Of a DNA stretch of 64,000 nucleotides, positions 1 to 8,570 are shown one piece after another. Positions within the stretch are counted from its first letter, which is position 1, and every line of letters starts with the position of its first letter. The stretch spans positions 1 through 64,000 of the forward strand of contig DATELY010000024.1 in the NCBI GenBank assembly GCA_035276085.1, in the 5' to 3' direction. Source of the DNA: DATELY01 sp035276085 (GTDB lineage: Bacteria; Pseudomonadota; Gammaproteobacteria; Steroidobacterales; Steroidobacteraceae). A program made the position numbers and the translations under genes. Under the pieces are notes generated by a model, which worked only from the letters and a program-made list of their open reading frames with translations, ran no database searches and was not told the DNA's origin.

Positions 1-1
1 G

Positions 2-178
2 TTGTCGGACGATGTGTTGAGCTTTGCGCCGCAGGTCGACGGCTTGCTATTGGTCGTATCGGAAGGACACACCCATCGCAACACCGTGGAGAAAGCGGCC
101 GAGGTGCTGTCGGAGATGAACGTCGTAGGCGTGGTACTGAACCGCTCGAACGAGCGGAATGACGCGCAGTATTACTAG
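2..178 (+). CDS. C-terminal fragment of a polysaccharide-biosynthesis tyrosine autokinase (BY-kinase)
   Basis: Only the last 58 residues are in the window; the gene begins upstream. The fragment reads as the end of a CpsD/CapB/Wzc-type P-loop ATPase: a hydrophobic strand (GLLLVVSEG), then a helix, then VVGVVLNRSNERND and a terminal Tyr-Tyr pair. BY-kinases phosphorylate tyrosines in their own C-terminal tail, and cycling of this tail controls capsule or EPS polymerisation at the inner membrane. The Walker A and A' motifs lie outside the window, so catalytic competence cannot be judged. The EPS genes that follow support the assignment. A ParA/MinD-like ATPase is the alternative, but the YY tail and the context favour the kinase. 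Confidence 0.7.
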   Translation: MSDDVLSFAPQVDGLLLVVSEGHTHRNTVEKAAEVLSEMNVVGVVLNRSNERNDAQYY

Positions 179-207
179 CGGCACAGGACGGCTGGTGAGC
201 GAGCTTG

Positions 208-256
208 CTTGCTGGCCAGAAGGTTCCGCCCGGCTTCCGGCCAGCCGACCAGCAAG
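208..256. terminator. Possible bidirectional hairpin between convergent genes
   Basis: An imperfect inverted repeat lies just after the kinase stop and before the end of the convergent gene at 370. Bases 208-213 pair with 251-256, and 214-222 pair with 234-242 with one mismatch. There is no clear U-tract on either strand, so it is at best a weak or factor-assisted terminator. Confidence 0.3.
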
Positions 257-321
257 CCAGCACGCGCAAGCCTCGGTATCGAATCAGTTGTTACAGGCCC
301 CTGGTGGCGTGCATTCCGGTC

Positions 322-340
322 CCCTCCCTTGCGAAGCGGG
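322..340 (+). repeat. Remnant of a G-rich REP-like element
   Basis: These 19 bases are identical to the first half of the element at 55271-55308 (pyrimidine-rich arm, TTGCGAAGC loop, GGG arm). The G-rich right half found in the other copies has decayed here. Confidence 0.45.
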
Positions 341-369
341 CGACAACTTACGGTGGAGGCTCATCAAGG

Positions 370-1392
370 TCAGCGTCGCGGGCCGCCACCGGCCAGCGGG
401 CGGGAGCCGATCACCACACGTTGATCCGCTGCTTCTTCGTCCAGTGCAATGGCACCCGACTGCTTCTTCAGCGCTGGCAGGTGCGACTCTTCCGGCTCGC
501 ACGCATACAGCACGCCGGAAATCGCACTCAACGGCAGCACCAGCACGCGGATGAGAATCGCGACGACCAGCGCGTGCTCATAGTTCACGCCGAGTGCGAT
601 CGCCGTGCCGGCGAACGCGCCTTCCAGAATGCCGATGCCGTTGATGGAGAACGGAATCACGGTCGCGACGCCGGCCACGGCGGTGATGAGCGCACATTTC
701 GCCAGCGAGATGGGTTCCCCCGTCCCTGCGAACAGCAAATAGTTGATACCGATCGCCTGCGCCTGAAAGAGGAGCGAAATCGCGATCAGCGGCACGTACG
801 CTGCACGCGCACGCAGCAACAAGCCGACATTGTGTTCGACCGCGGCCAGCCACGGATGGCGCATCAACTGGACGATGCGTGGCCGCAGCGTCGTTGAACG
901 CAACGCAGCGACGAGAACGACGGTCGCAGCGACGCCCGCGAAGAACACCCCCAGGAAGGCGCGAGCAAACGCATGCTCGCTCGCCAGGACCCACGCACCG
1001 CAGAGGCCGAATACGAGCAGCACCGCGAGGCCAATCAAACGTTCGACGATGACCGCCGACAACGCACGTGAGCGAAAGCCGTCGATCGGAATCGTGCGAT
1101 ACACGCGATAGGCATCGCCGCCGATCGATGTCGGCAGGAGATTGTTGAGGAAGAACGCAATCCAATACACGCGCGCGAGCAGGCGGTACGGAAAATGCAG
1201 ATCGTGCAGGATCAACGCCCACTGCCATTTCCACGCGCTGATGAACAACTGCACCGCATACGCGAGCAGCACCAGCAAGGCAACCGAGAGCTCTGCGCGC
1301 CACAAATGCTCCGGCAAGCGGGACCAATCGGCCCACCAGACCAGCATCGCGAGAAAGATCAGCGAGACGATGACTTTGAGCGCGCGACGCAT
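370..1392 (-). CDS. Lysylphosphatidylglycerol synthase TM-domain (AglD/UPF0104) membrane protein
   Basis: A 340-residue polytopic inner-membrane protein with about eight hydrophobic segments. It shows the family signatures FFLNNLLPTSIGGDAYR near residue 80 and PFSINGIGILEG near residue 245. It matches the transmembrane half of MprF/AglD-type proteins (PF03706 family) and lacks the soluble lysyltransferase domain. In surface-polysaccharide loci such proteins are thought to flip or hold lipid-linked intermediates, but substrates are rarely known. It is the last gene of a minus-strand operon: it starts 3 bp after the AsnB-type gene ends, behind the GT4 gene. A role in lipid handling for EPS assembly is inferred from context. 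Confidence 0.8.
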   Translation of the reverse strand: MRRALKVIVSLIFLAMLVWWADWSRLPEHLWRAELSVALLVLLAYAVQLFISAWKWQWALILHDLHFPYRLLARVYWIAFFLNNLLPTSIGGDAYRVYRTIPIDGFRSRALSAVIVERLIGLAVLLVFGLCGAWVLASEHAFARAFLGVFFAGVAATVVLVAALRSTTLRPRIVQLMRHPWLAAVEHNVGLLLRARAAYVPLIAISLLFQAQAIGINYLLFAGTGEPISLAKCALITAVAGVATVIPFSINGIGILEGAFAGTAIALGVNYEHALVVAILIRVLVLPLSAISGVLYACEPEESHLPALKKQSGAIALDEEAADQRVVIGSRPLAGGGPRR

Positions 1393-1395
1393 GCG

Positions 1396-3336
1396 TCAGG
1401 CCGCGCTGACTTGAGGTCCACCCGACAACTCGAGCCGTAGTTGCTCGCGGGGTTGCTGCAGGATCGCCATGCGATACCACAGTTCCGCGTTGATCAGCAG
1501 CCACAGTCGATTACCGTGGTCCGCGCGTCCCGAGAGATGCTGTTGCATCAATGTGGACACTGCTTCCTCGTTGAGGAGGCCGGCACGAATCAACTCCGCA
1601 TGCTCGAGATATTGCCGCGAGAGCTGACGATATTCATGCCGCAGGATGTAAGGCAGGGCGGAGGAGAACCCCTGTTTCGGCCGTTCGATAATCTGGCGCG
1701 GCAAGTAGCGTGCAGCGAGCTTGCGCTGGATGTAGCGCAGTGAACGACCCCGGATCTTCAAATTCACCGGCAGGCTCGCGGCGAACTCTGCCAGACGATG
1801 ATCCATGAACGGGCTGCGTGCCTCCAGCCCATGAGCCATGGTCATGCGATCGGTGATCATCACGGGATGATCCGGCAGACGTACACAGCTGTCCGCGTAC
1901 AGCATGCGATCGATCGGCTGCCCGTCGCCCGCTTCGAAGGCGTCCTGCAGTGGCGCCTCGGCATGGGCGTTGAACAATTGCGTGCGCACCTCGGCAGAGA
2001 AGAGCTGTGCCCGGGCAATGATGTCGAAATAGAAGTAGCTCAGGCTCGCCGCATAGCGGGCACCCCCTTCGGTAAAGGAGATGGTGTGCAGCCACTGCAA
2101 TTGATGTGTAAAGCTCTTGTACCACCGCGCCTTTGGCATGAACGACAGCGCCGGCCCCAGGACGCGACGTCGCAAACCGACAGGCAGGCGACCGTAGTGA
2201 TTGGCATACACATTGCCGTAATAGCGATCGTAGCCGCCGAACAGCTCATCGCCGCCATCGCCGCCGATCACGACTTTCACGTGTTCGCGCGCAAGGCGCG
2301 CCACTTCATACGTGCACAACGATAAGGGATCGGAGGGCTCATCGAGATGCCAGATCAGGTCCGGCAGCAAGCGCGTGAGGCTCGGCGAGATCGTGCGTTC
2401 GTGATGATCGGTGCCATACATGCGCGCGACGGCTCGCGCGTGCGGCGCCTCATCGAAGCGCTCATACGGCAATCCCATCGTGAAGGTCGGCAGGTGTTGC
2501 ACGCCTTCCTGCTTGGCGAGCATGGCAACGAGCAGACTCGAGTCCAGCCCACCGCTCAAGAACGCGCCCACGGGTACGTCGCTCACGCGATGCAATCGCA
2601 GCGACTCGCCCACCTGTGCCTCGAGCTCATCCACGAGCTGATCTTCCGAGCCCGACCGCTTGGGCGTGAAGCGCAGGCGCCAGTAGCGTTTGATCTGCGG
2701 CACGCGCCCGTGTTCGACGATCATCATGTGCGCCGGCGGCAGCTTGCGGACACGCTTGAACATCGTGAGCGGCGGGGCGATCAGGCGCAGTGCGAAGTAT
2801 TGATCGAGCGCGTGCAAGTCGAGCTCGCGCGCGGTCGGGTCCAGCGCCAACAGCGATTTGATCTCGGACGCAAAGGCAAGCCGATCGCGATCCTGCAGAT
2901 AGAAGAGGGGCTTCTGTCCCAGATGATCGCGAGCTGCGAGCAAGCGCTTGCGTTCCGCATCCCACAACACGAACGCAAACATGCCGCGCACGCGCTCGAG
3001 CAGTGCGTCACCGTGCGTCTCATACAGCGCGATCAGCAGCTCGCAATCGCTGTGCGTGAGAAATCGATAGCCGCGCCGCTCCAGATCGTGGCGCAGCTCG
3101 CGATAGTTGTAGATCTCGCCGTTGCAGACGAGCTGAATCGTATTGCGCTCGTTGCGCAGCGGCTGGCGTCCGCCGGCCAGATCGATGATGGACAACCTGC
3201 GGTGACCGAGCGAAACCAACCCGTCGTGATATTCGCCTTCGCCATCGGGACCGCGATGCCGGAGTGCATCCAGCATGCGCGCCATCTCCTGGGACGGATG
3301 AGCGCGGTGCCCGAGGATGGCGGCGATGCCACACAT
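1396..3336 (-). CDS. asnB: Glutamine-hydrolysing asparagine synthetase-type amidotransferase (EPS cluster)
   Basis: 646 residues. The N-terminus MCGIAAILG gives the Ntn-hydrolase nucleophile Cys2, which releases ammonia from glutamine. The GATase II domain spans about residues 2-210. The synthetase domain follows, with the PP-loop ATP site SGGLDSS near residue 260. Length and context resemble the AsnB paralogues of exosortase A/PEP-CTERM exopolysaccharide clusters, which are thought to amidate a sugar or another cluster product rather than make asparagine; no exosortase is visible here, so that link is inferred. It lies 8 bp after the GT4 stop and 3 bp before the next gene, so the three are co-transcribed. 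No strong SD is visible, suggesting translational coupling. Confidence 0.88.
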   Translation of the reverse strand: MCGIAAILGHRAHPSQEMARMLDALRHRGPDGEGEYHDGLVSLGHRRLSIIDLAGGRQPLRNERNTIQLVCNGEIYNYRELRHDLERRGYRFLTHSDCELLIALYETHGDALLERVRGMFAFVLWDAERKRLLAARDHLGQKPLFYLQDRDRLAFASEIKSLLALDPTARELDLHALDQYFALRLIAPPLTMFKRVRKLPPAHMMIVEHGRVPQIKRYWRLRFTPKRSGSEDQLVDELEAQVGESLRLHRVSDVPVGAFLSGGLDSSLLVAMLAKQEGVQHLPTFTMGLPYERFDEAPHARAVARMYGTDHHERTISPSLTRLLPDLIWHLDEPSDPLSLCTYEVARLAREHVKVVIGGDGGDELFGGYDRYYGNVYANHYGRLPVGLRRRVLGPALSFMPKARWYKSFTHQLQWLHTISFTEGGARYAASLSYFYFDIIARAQLFSAEVRTQLFNAHAEAPLQDAFEAGDGQPIDRMLYADSCVRLPDHPVMITDRMTMAHGLEARSPFMDHRLAEFAASLPVNLKIRGRSLRYIQRKLAARYLPRQIIERPKQGFSSALPYILRHEYRQLSRQYLEHAELIRAGLLNEEAVSTLMQQHLSGRADHGNRLWLLINAELWYRMAILQQPREQLRLELSGGPQVSAA

Positions 3337-3344
3337 CGATGGCG

Positions 3345-4535
3345 TCAGCCTGCGCGCTTGCGGACAGCCACGCCGGTGCCGACGGCACGACGGCGCAACG
3401 CGCTGTCGAAGATGGATTCGTAGGCCGTGGCACAGCGATCGATGAAGAACGCTTCGACCAGCCTGCGATTGTGCGTGCCCATGGCGAGGCGCACTTCGCG
3501 ATGCTGCGAGAGGTCCCTGACCGCGCGCGTGAACGATTCCAGGTCGTTGAGCTTGACCACGAAGCCGGTTTCGCCGCTCTTCAGGAAGTCCGTCTGGCCG
3601 CCATGGTCATAACAAACGACCGGCAACCCGAATGCCATCGCTTCGAGGAAGACGAGGCCGAAGCCCTCGTGCTGGCTGCTGGAGATGAAGGCGTCGGCCA
3701 CCGACAACGCACGATACTTGTCCTCGTCACTGACCTGTCCGAGCAGATGCACGCGCTGACTCACGCCCGCAGTCTCGGCCGCCGCGCGAATCGTGGCCGC
3801 TTCGGGACCATCGCCGACGATCAGTAGGTGTGCGTTCGCAACGCCGCTATTCTCGAGTGCGGTGACGAGTTGCTCGGTGCTCTTGCGCGCCACGAGGCGA
3901 CCGATGGTCACCGCGACGAAGGCGTCTTCCGGCAACTTGAATTCGGCGCGGGTCGCAGGCGGGACGCTCGGCGGGCGTTCGATGCCGAGTGGAATCAATT
4001 CGACCTCCCGCGCCACGCCGTAGATGTCGCGCACGTGCTCGACCGTGTTCTGCGATTGTCCGACGACGTGATCGGCTGCACGCAGCATCCAGCGGATCGG
4101 TGCACGCAACCAGCCATGCCGATGCGGGGAGCTGCGCTTGCTCGGATCGTACAAGTCGCCACCGTGGACGGAGAGCACGTGCGGAACGCCATACGTGGCG
4201 GCGAGCACGTGTCCGACGGGACCGGTGGGCACCACGAAATGCGTGTTCACGATGTCGAAGCGCGCATTGCGCAACCCGAGCCCCCGCACTGTCGCACTCG
4301 GCAGATAGGCGAACATGGACGGGAAATTGGCGACCGCCAGCTGTCGCCTGAAAAATACGGGGGCACGCAGCACGCGGACGTTCGATTCGATACTCTCGCT
4401 CGGCAGATCGAGCGCGCGGGACGTCAGGACGGTAACCTCATGCCGTCTCGCCAAATGGCGCGCGAGCGCTGCCATGACGACCCCGCCGCCCCCGCCCAAG
4501 GGCGGGTACTCGTAGTTACAGAACAGAATTCGCAA
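3345..4535 (-). CDS. GT4-family glycosyltransferase
   Basis: The best start is a TTG at 4535, giving 396 residues beginning (M)RILFCNYEYPPLGGGGG, which matches how this family normally starts. An in-frame ATG at 4586 would add 17 unconserved residues and has no ribosome site. It is a GT-B fold: the glycine-rich N-terminal loop binds acceptor, and the C-terminal domain has the retaining E-x7-E motif in EGFGLVFLEAMAFG near residues 288-300. It probably transfers a nucleotide sugar onto a lipid-linked EPS intermediate on the cytoplasmic face. It is the first gene of the three-gene minus-strand operon and divergent from the methyltransferase at 4679. The donor sugar cannot be read from sequence. 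Confidence 0.85.
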   Translation of the reverse strand: MRILFCNYEYPPLGGGGGVVMAALARHLARRHEVTVLTSRALDLPSESIESNVRVLRAPVFFRRQLAVANFPSMFAYLPSATVRGLGLRNARFDIVNTHFVVPTGPVGHVLAATYGVPHVLSVHGGDLYDPSKRSSPHRHGWLRAPIRWMLRAADHVVGQSQNTVEHVRDIYGVAREVELIPLGIERPPSVPPATRAEFKLPEDAFVAVTIGRLVARKSTEQLVTALENSGVANAHLLIVGDGPEAATIRAAAETAGVSQRVHLLGQVSDEDKYRALSVADAFISSSQHEGFGLVFLEAMAFGLPVVCYDHGGQTDFLKSGETGFVVKLNDLESFTRAVRDLSQHREVRLAMGTHNRRLVEAFFIDRCATAYESIFDSALRRRAVGTGVAVRKRAG

Positions 4536-4678
4536 GGAAATTTTTCTCGTGTGGAGCGTTAAGCCAGAAGCGGGTGGGCCGGTCATCTAACGTGTGAACC
4601 CTGACCGGTGTTGCATGAGCAGAGTGAAATTCATTACGAACCGCAGTCGTTCTTTCCGACTGCACAGCGGAGTTGAGC

Positions 4679-5488
4679 ATGTCGGCTAATCCCCAGCGCG
4701 ATCCGGTGGCGACTGTGCCCAGCGCATCCATGCCGTTGCAAGGCACCTCGAGTGCGAGCGGCGCGCAACCCCGGAAGCTGGCCGCGCGGCTGGAGCCGTT
4801 CGACTCATATTGGCAGGCGCCCAAGGACGTGGAGGGCGGTTTCAAGGCATTCACTGCGTATTACCGCGCCAACTACTTGAATCGTCTGCCGCAGGACCGG
4901 GCAGCGCGCATTCTCGTGATCAGCTGCGGGCCGGGCTATCTCGTCGAGATGTTGGTGCGCGAGGGCTATCGCAACGTGGTCGGGATCGATTCCGACCCCG
5001 GGAAGATCGCGGTTGCGCACAAGCACCGGCTGCCCTGTGAGACAGCCGAGGCGTTCCCGTACTTACTGGCCCACCAGCGTGCCGAGTTCGACGTCATCAT
5101 CCCGGAGCAGGAGCTGAATCACTTGACGATGGACGAGACGATCGAGTTTCTGCAACTCTGCCGCGGCGCCCTGAAGCCGGGTGGACGCGTCATCGTCTAC
5201 GCCATGAACGGGGCCAATCCACTGGTGGGCTCCGAGAACCTGAGCCACAACATCGATCACTTCTATCTGGTGACGGAATACAGCCTCGAGCAACTTCTGC
5301 AGCTGGGCGGTTTTCGCAACGTACGGCCGTTTGCATTGAAGCTCTACGTGTTCTGGAAGAATCCGCTGAACTACGTCGGACTTGCCGTGACGAGCCTGCT
5401 CGAGCTGAGCATGCGCATCATCTACAAGCTGTACGGCAAGAAAGTGACGATCCTTGCAAAGAAGATTGGGGCAGAGGCGGAGAATTGA
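4679..5488 (+). CDS. Class I SAM-dependent methyltransferase
   Basis: The ATG at 4679 is preceded by GGAG (4669-4672) at 6 bp spacing, giving 269 residues; an in-frame TTG at 4673 lies too close to that site. Motif I is VISCGPGYL (about residues 79-87), followed by the acidic residue of VGIDSDP, and a post-motif LCRGALKPGGRVIV typical of small-molecule methyltransferases. Divergence from the GT4 operon suggests it methylates a sugar or lipid precursor of the EPS, but that is context only. The C-terminus has a basic amphipathic tail that could touch the membrane. It is followed by heptamer repeats. Confidence 0.75.
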   Translation: MSANPQRDPVATVPSASMPLQGTSSASGAQPRKLAARLEPFDSYWQAPKDVEGGFKAFTAYYRANYLNRLPQDRAARILVISCGPGYLVEMLVREGYRNVVGIDSDPGKIAVAHKHRLPCETAEAFPYLLAHQRAEFDVIIPEQELNHLTMDETIEFLQLCRGALKPGGRVIVYAMNGANPLVGSENLSHNIDHFYLVTEYSLEQLLQLGGFRNVRPFALKLYVFWKNPLNYVGLAVTSLLELSMRIIYKLYGKKVTILAKKIGAEAEN

Positions 5489-5490
5489 TG

Positions 5491-5530
5491 GGGGCCTGGG
5501 GCCTGGGACCTGGGACCTGGGACCTGAGGC
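5491..5530 (+). repeat. Heptanucleotide tandem repeat, unit GGGACCT
   Basis: Immediately after the methyltransferase stop there are five to six copies of a 7-nt unit, first GGGGCCT variants and then GGGACCT. The strict 7-nt period matches two other heptamer repeats in the window with different sequences. Confidence 0.8.
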
Positions 5531-5560
5531 AGGGGAAGAAGTAATGGGTACGGACGTCTT

Positions 5561-5605
5561 CCTCAAGCCTCAAGCCTCACACCTCACACCTCACACCTCA
5601 CACCA
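5561..5605 (+). repeat. Heptanucleotide tandem repeat, unit CCTCACA
   Basis: Two CCTCAAG units are followed by four CCTCACA units and a degenerate end, directly before the stop codon of the minus-strand epimerase. It is not the reverse complement of the GGGACCT array 31 bp upstream, so the two arrays do not form one hairpin. Confidence 0.8.
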
Positions 5606-5609
5606 CCTC

Positions 5610-6602
5610 TCACAACTCCCCCTTCGCCCGATACCACTCGGCCGTTTCTCTCGCTCCCTGCGCGAACAGCACCTGGGCCGTGAAGCCCAGTACGTTGCGG
5701 GCCTTGGCGGTCGAGAACAGAAAGCTCTTGCGGAAAAAGTCCAGCCGCCTGCGGTGCAGCGGCGGCTGAATGCCCATGGGTCGCAGCAGCGTTTCCATTG
5801 CAACTGCGCCGGCAAGAACAGGAAGCAGGGGTACGCGGCCACGAGGCGTCGCTCTTCCCATGGCGCCGGCGATGCAGTCGACCATCTCCCGAGTGGTCAT
5901 GACTTCCTGCCCAGCCAGGATGAACGTTTCTCCGGCAGCTGCGGGGTGCGTCGATGCGAGCAGCAACCCGGCGACCACATCATCGACGTGGATGACCTGG
6001 CGCCGGTTGTCGCCGGCGCCGATCATCATGAACGTGCCCGATGAAATGGTGCGAAACAGCTTCAGCAGCCGATGGTCGCCGGGACCGTACGTCTCTGAGA
6101 TGCGGATGACCGTCGTTGCGATCGACTGGCCGTGCGCTGCGCGCACGAGCTGCTCCGCTTCGAGCTTCGTGCGGCCGTAGATGTTCTCGGGCCGTGGTGG
6201 CGAGTTTTCATCCAGTACGCCGCGTTCGGCTGAGCCGTAGATGCCGATGGTGCTGCCATACACGAAGCGCTGCACCCGGGCAGTGCGGCTGGCATCGAGC
6301 AATACACGGGTGCCGGCGACATTCACATCGTGAAAGTAGCTGTCCGGTACGTTGGCTTCGTGTTGTGCTGCTGCCAGATGGATGACGGCGTCGCAACCGG
6401 ACACCAGGGTCGCGGCAAGGTGCGGATCCTGCAGCACACCTTCGATCGCGTCGATGCCGGCGCTTGCGAGCTCGTGATGCCGGGTGCGTTCGGCCGCCGT
6501 GTTGCGCTGGCCCGCCGCGGCTACATCGAAGCCCTGCTGACGCGCATGCAAAGCGACATGCGAGCCGATGAATCCCGTGGCTCCGGTCACCAACACGCGC
6601 AT
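5610..6602 (-). CDS. NAD-dependent epimerase/dehydratase (extended SDR)
   Basis: 330 residues. The Rossmann motif TGATGFIGSH (G-x2-G-x2-G) is at residues 7-16, the catalytic serine is in YGSTIGIYG, and the Y-x3-K pair is in IYGRTKLEAEQ. The fold converts nucleotide sugars by oxidation at C4 or dehydration; the substrate is unknown. The C-terminal part (HRRRLDFFRKS, then VLGF) is shared with the SDR at 51490, so the two are probable paralogues. It starts 6 bp after the GlpD-like gene stops, with no SD of its own, so the pair is a coupled operon. Confidence 0.82.
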   Translation of the reverse strand: MRVLVTGATGFIGSHVALHARQQGFDVAAAGQRNTAAERTRHHELASAGIDAIEGVLQDPHLAATLVSGCDAVIHLAAAQHEANVPDSYFHDVNVAGTRVLLDASRTARVQRFVYGSTIGIYGSAERGVLDENSPPRPENIYGRTKLEAEQLVRAAHGQSIATTVIRISETYGPGDHRLLKLFRTISSGTFMMIGAGDNRRQVIHVDDVVAGLLLASTHPAAAGETFILAGQEVMTTREMVDCIAGAMGRATPRGRVPLLPVLAGAVAMETLLRPMGIQPPLHRRRLDFFRKSFLFSTAKARNVLGFTAQVLFAQGARETAEWYRAKGEL

Positions 6603-6608
6603 GACAGG

Positions 6609-8342
6609 TCAGGTCGCGTATTGAGGTTGCGCGTCGAGCGCAGGCGCCTCCGTCGTTGCAGCGGCGACCGCGTGATGACGCCGCAGCGATTGGTCGGTTT
6701 GCGAGAGCTCTTCCATCCGCCTTCGATCCGACCAGCCAAGCAGCTGCTGCATCCTTGCGGCCGCCATGTCCAGCGCGCGTGCACCCGGATGGGAGCCGGA
6801 CCCCATGTCGGTGCGACGCAGAACGACATCCTCCAGGTGCACGGCCATTTCGGAGCGCACCGCGTGGGTGACTTCCGCGAGCAGCGTGTCCGTGGGTCCG
6901 AGACGCTCGCGTTCATTCGCATTCTCCGCGGCAAGGGCAAGCAGCTGCGTGTACTCCGTGCCGTGATTGCGCAGTAGCGCATCCAGCGAACGCGCCGTGA
7001 TGTGCGCAGGCCGCGCCAACTGTGCACGACTGCGCAATGCCGCCGTATCGGGAATATCACCGCCGATGAGCGGCAGATTCGCCGTGTTGGGTGGGTGCGG
7101 TGCTTTCGGCATCTGCCGTAACAACAAATCGAGCGCCTGGGCCGCGTCGGCGCGTGCGGTCGTGAACCGGATGCCGATGAGCGTGACCAGACCTTCGATG
7201 CCGTGCTTCCGGCGATGATCGATGAAGCGCGATTCTTTGCCGAAGCTCATGTTCTGCGACGTGCTGTTCGCCGCGCCGAAGGGTACGAGCCCGCAGTTCG
7301 CATAAATGATCTCCTCGCGTTTCAGTCCGAGCGCGGGATAGGACGCGCTCAGCTCGGCAACCCACTCCTCCAGCTCTGGCTCCTCGATCAGCGCGCTCTC
7401 GGGCTTGCCCGCAAACACCTTGTGCCACACACCCACGAGCGTGTACTGACGCCAGGGAACGACGAACAAGTGTCGTGCCGAGCGGCTCAGGACGGCATCC
7501 CGATCGCGGCTCTGCCCTTGAACGGCGAGCGCATACGGCGAGGTGGGCGGTCGATTGATGATGAAGTACGCGTCACGCGAGAACACGCCGCGCTTCCAGT
7601 TGCGGAAGCGGGCATTCGGCTCGAACAGATATTCCGCACCGGGACCCGCCGCGTTGAGCACCAGATGCGCACGGACATCGAACGTGTCGCCATGCAGACG
7701 GTCGCGCACCCGCACGCCTGTGACGCGCTCGCCGGACCACAGGAACTCCGTGGCTTCGGCATGGTTCAAGGCTGTCGCGCCGGCGCGAACGGCGGAATTC
7801 ACGAACGCAAGCACGAGCCGCGCCGGGTTGTACATCTGACCGTCGTCGAACACGACGGCGCCCGTGAGATTGTCCCGCCGCAAGTCGGGAAAGAGCTCCG
7901 TCACTGCTTCAACCGATAACTGTCGCGTCGCGGGGACGCGACGCGCGGGGTCGCCGATGCCCGCGTTACGATCCAGCGTGAACGCGTCGTACACGCGTGC
8001 ACCCGTGCTGAGGAAAAAGCGACCTTCGCGTCCGCGGCCATACGTCGGGATCACGATGGGCAGCGGTTGCACGAGATGAGGCGCGATGCGCAGGAAGGCG
8101 CTGCGCTCGTGTGCCGAGTGACGCAACCGTACGACGTCGGCATGTTGCAGATAGCGAATGCCGCCGTGGACCATCTTGAAGCATTCGGCGGACGCGCCGC
8201 TGCCGAAATCGCGCGCTTCGATGAGAATCGTGCGTAGACCTCGTAGACTTGCGTCCCACGCGGCCGCTGCGCCAAATGCGCCACCGCCGATGATCGCTAC
8301 ATCGAATTGTTCATCCGCCGCTGCAGTGGTGTTGCGTTGCAT
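6609..8342 (-). CDS. FAD-dependent glycerol-3-phosphate dehydrogenase-like oxidoreductase
   Basis: The start is the ATG at 8342 (577 residues), placed just before the dinucleotide-binding fold; an upstream ATG at 8429 adds 29 residues without homology features. FAD binding is seen in DVAIIGGGAFGAAAAW (residues 14-29), and the GlpD-type signatures KMVHGGIRYLQ and VTLIGIRFTTARADA are present. GlpD oxidises glycerol-3-phosphate to DHAP at the membrane and passes electrons to quinone. Its position inside an EPS cluster and its coupling to a sugar epimerase suggest a specialised role, perhaps oxidising a glycerol-phosphate or polyol-phosphate precursor, but no direct evidence separates this from ordinary GlpD. 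Confidence 0.75.
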   Translation of the reverse strand: MQRNTTAAADEQFDVAIIGGGAFGAAAAWDASLRGLRTILIEARDFGSGASAECFKMVHGGIRYLQHADVVRLRHSAHERSAFLRIAPHLVQPLPIVIPTYGRGREGRFFLSTGARVYDAFTLDRNAGIGDPARRVPATRQLSVEAVTELFPDLRRDNLTGAVVFDDGQMYNPARLVLAFVNSAVRAGATALNHAEATEFLWSGERVTGVRVRDRLHGDTFDVRAHLVLNAAGPGAEYLFEPNARFRNWKRGVFSRDAYFIINRPPTSPYALAVQGQSRDRDAVLSRSARHLFVVPWRQYTLVGVWHKVFAGKPESALIEEPELEEWVAELSASYPALGLKREEIIYANCGLVPFGAANSTSQNMSFGKESRFIDHRRKHGIEGLVTLIGIRFTTARADAAQALDLLLRQMPKAPHPPNTANLPLIGGDIPDTAALRSRAQLARPAHITARSLDALLRNHGTEYTQLLALAAENANERERLGPTDTLLAEVTHAVRSEMAVHLEDVVLRRTDMGSGSHPGARALDMAAARMQQLLGWSDRRRMEELSQTDQSLRRHHAVAAATTEAPALDAQPQYAT

Positions 8343-8570
8343 TGAAGGCCCTGGATACCCGCACCAATCGACTCGCACACAACGCGGCAGCCGTCCAAAA
8401 GGACGCACTGCCGGAAGTGTTTTGAACATCCGCGCGATTCACCGCCAAACGCATTCGCGCTCGGCAAAGTTCCTACAGCACGCCAGCAATCGGGGGGAAC
8501 CAAGTGCGACAGACACGAGTTAACCGAAACGTTGTTCCGCAAAATATTCATTAAATCGGACTGAAGCACG

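Noticed and set aside
2347..3423. 358-codon plus-strand frame opposite the AsnB-type gene
   Set aside because: Same GC-bias artefact; AsnB motifs are unambiguous on the minus strand.
7203..7919. 238-codon plus-strand frame opposite the GlpD-like gene
   Set aside because: Antisense shadow; the minus-strand flavoprotein has a recognisable FAD fold and GlpD motifs.
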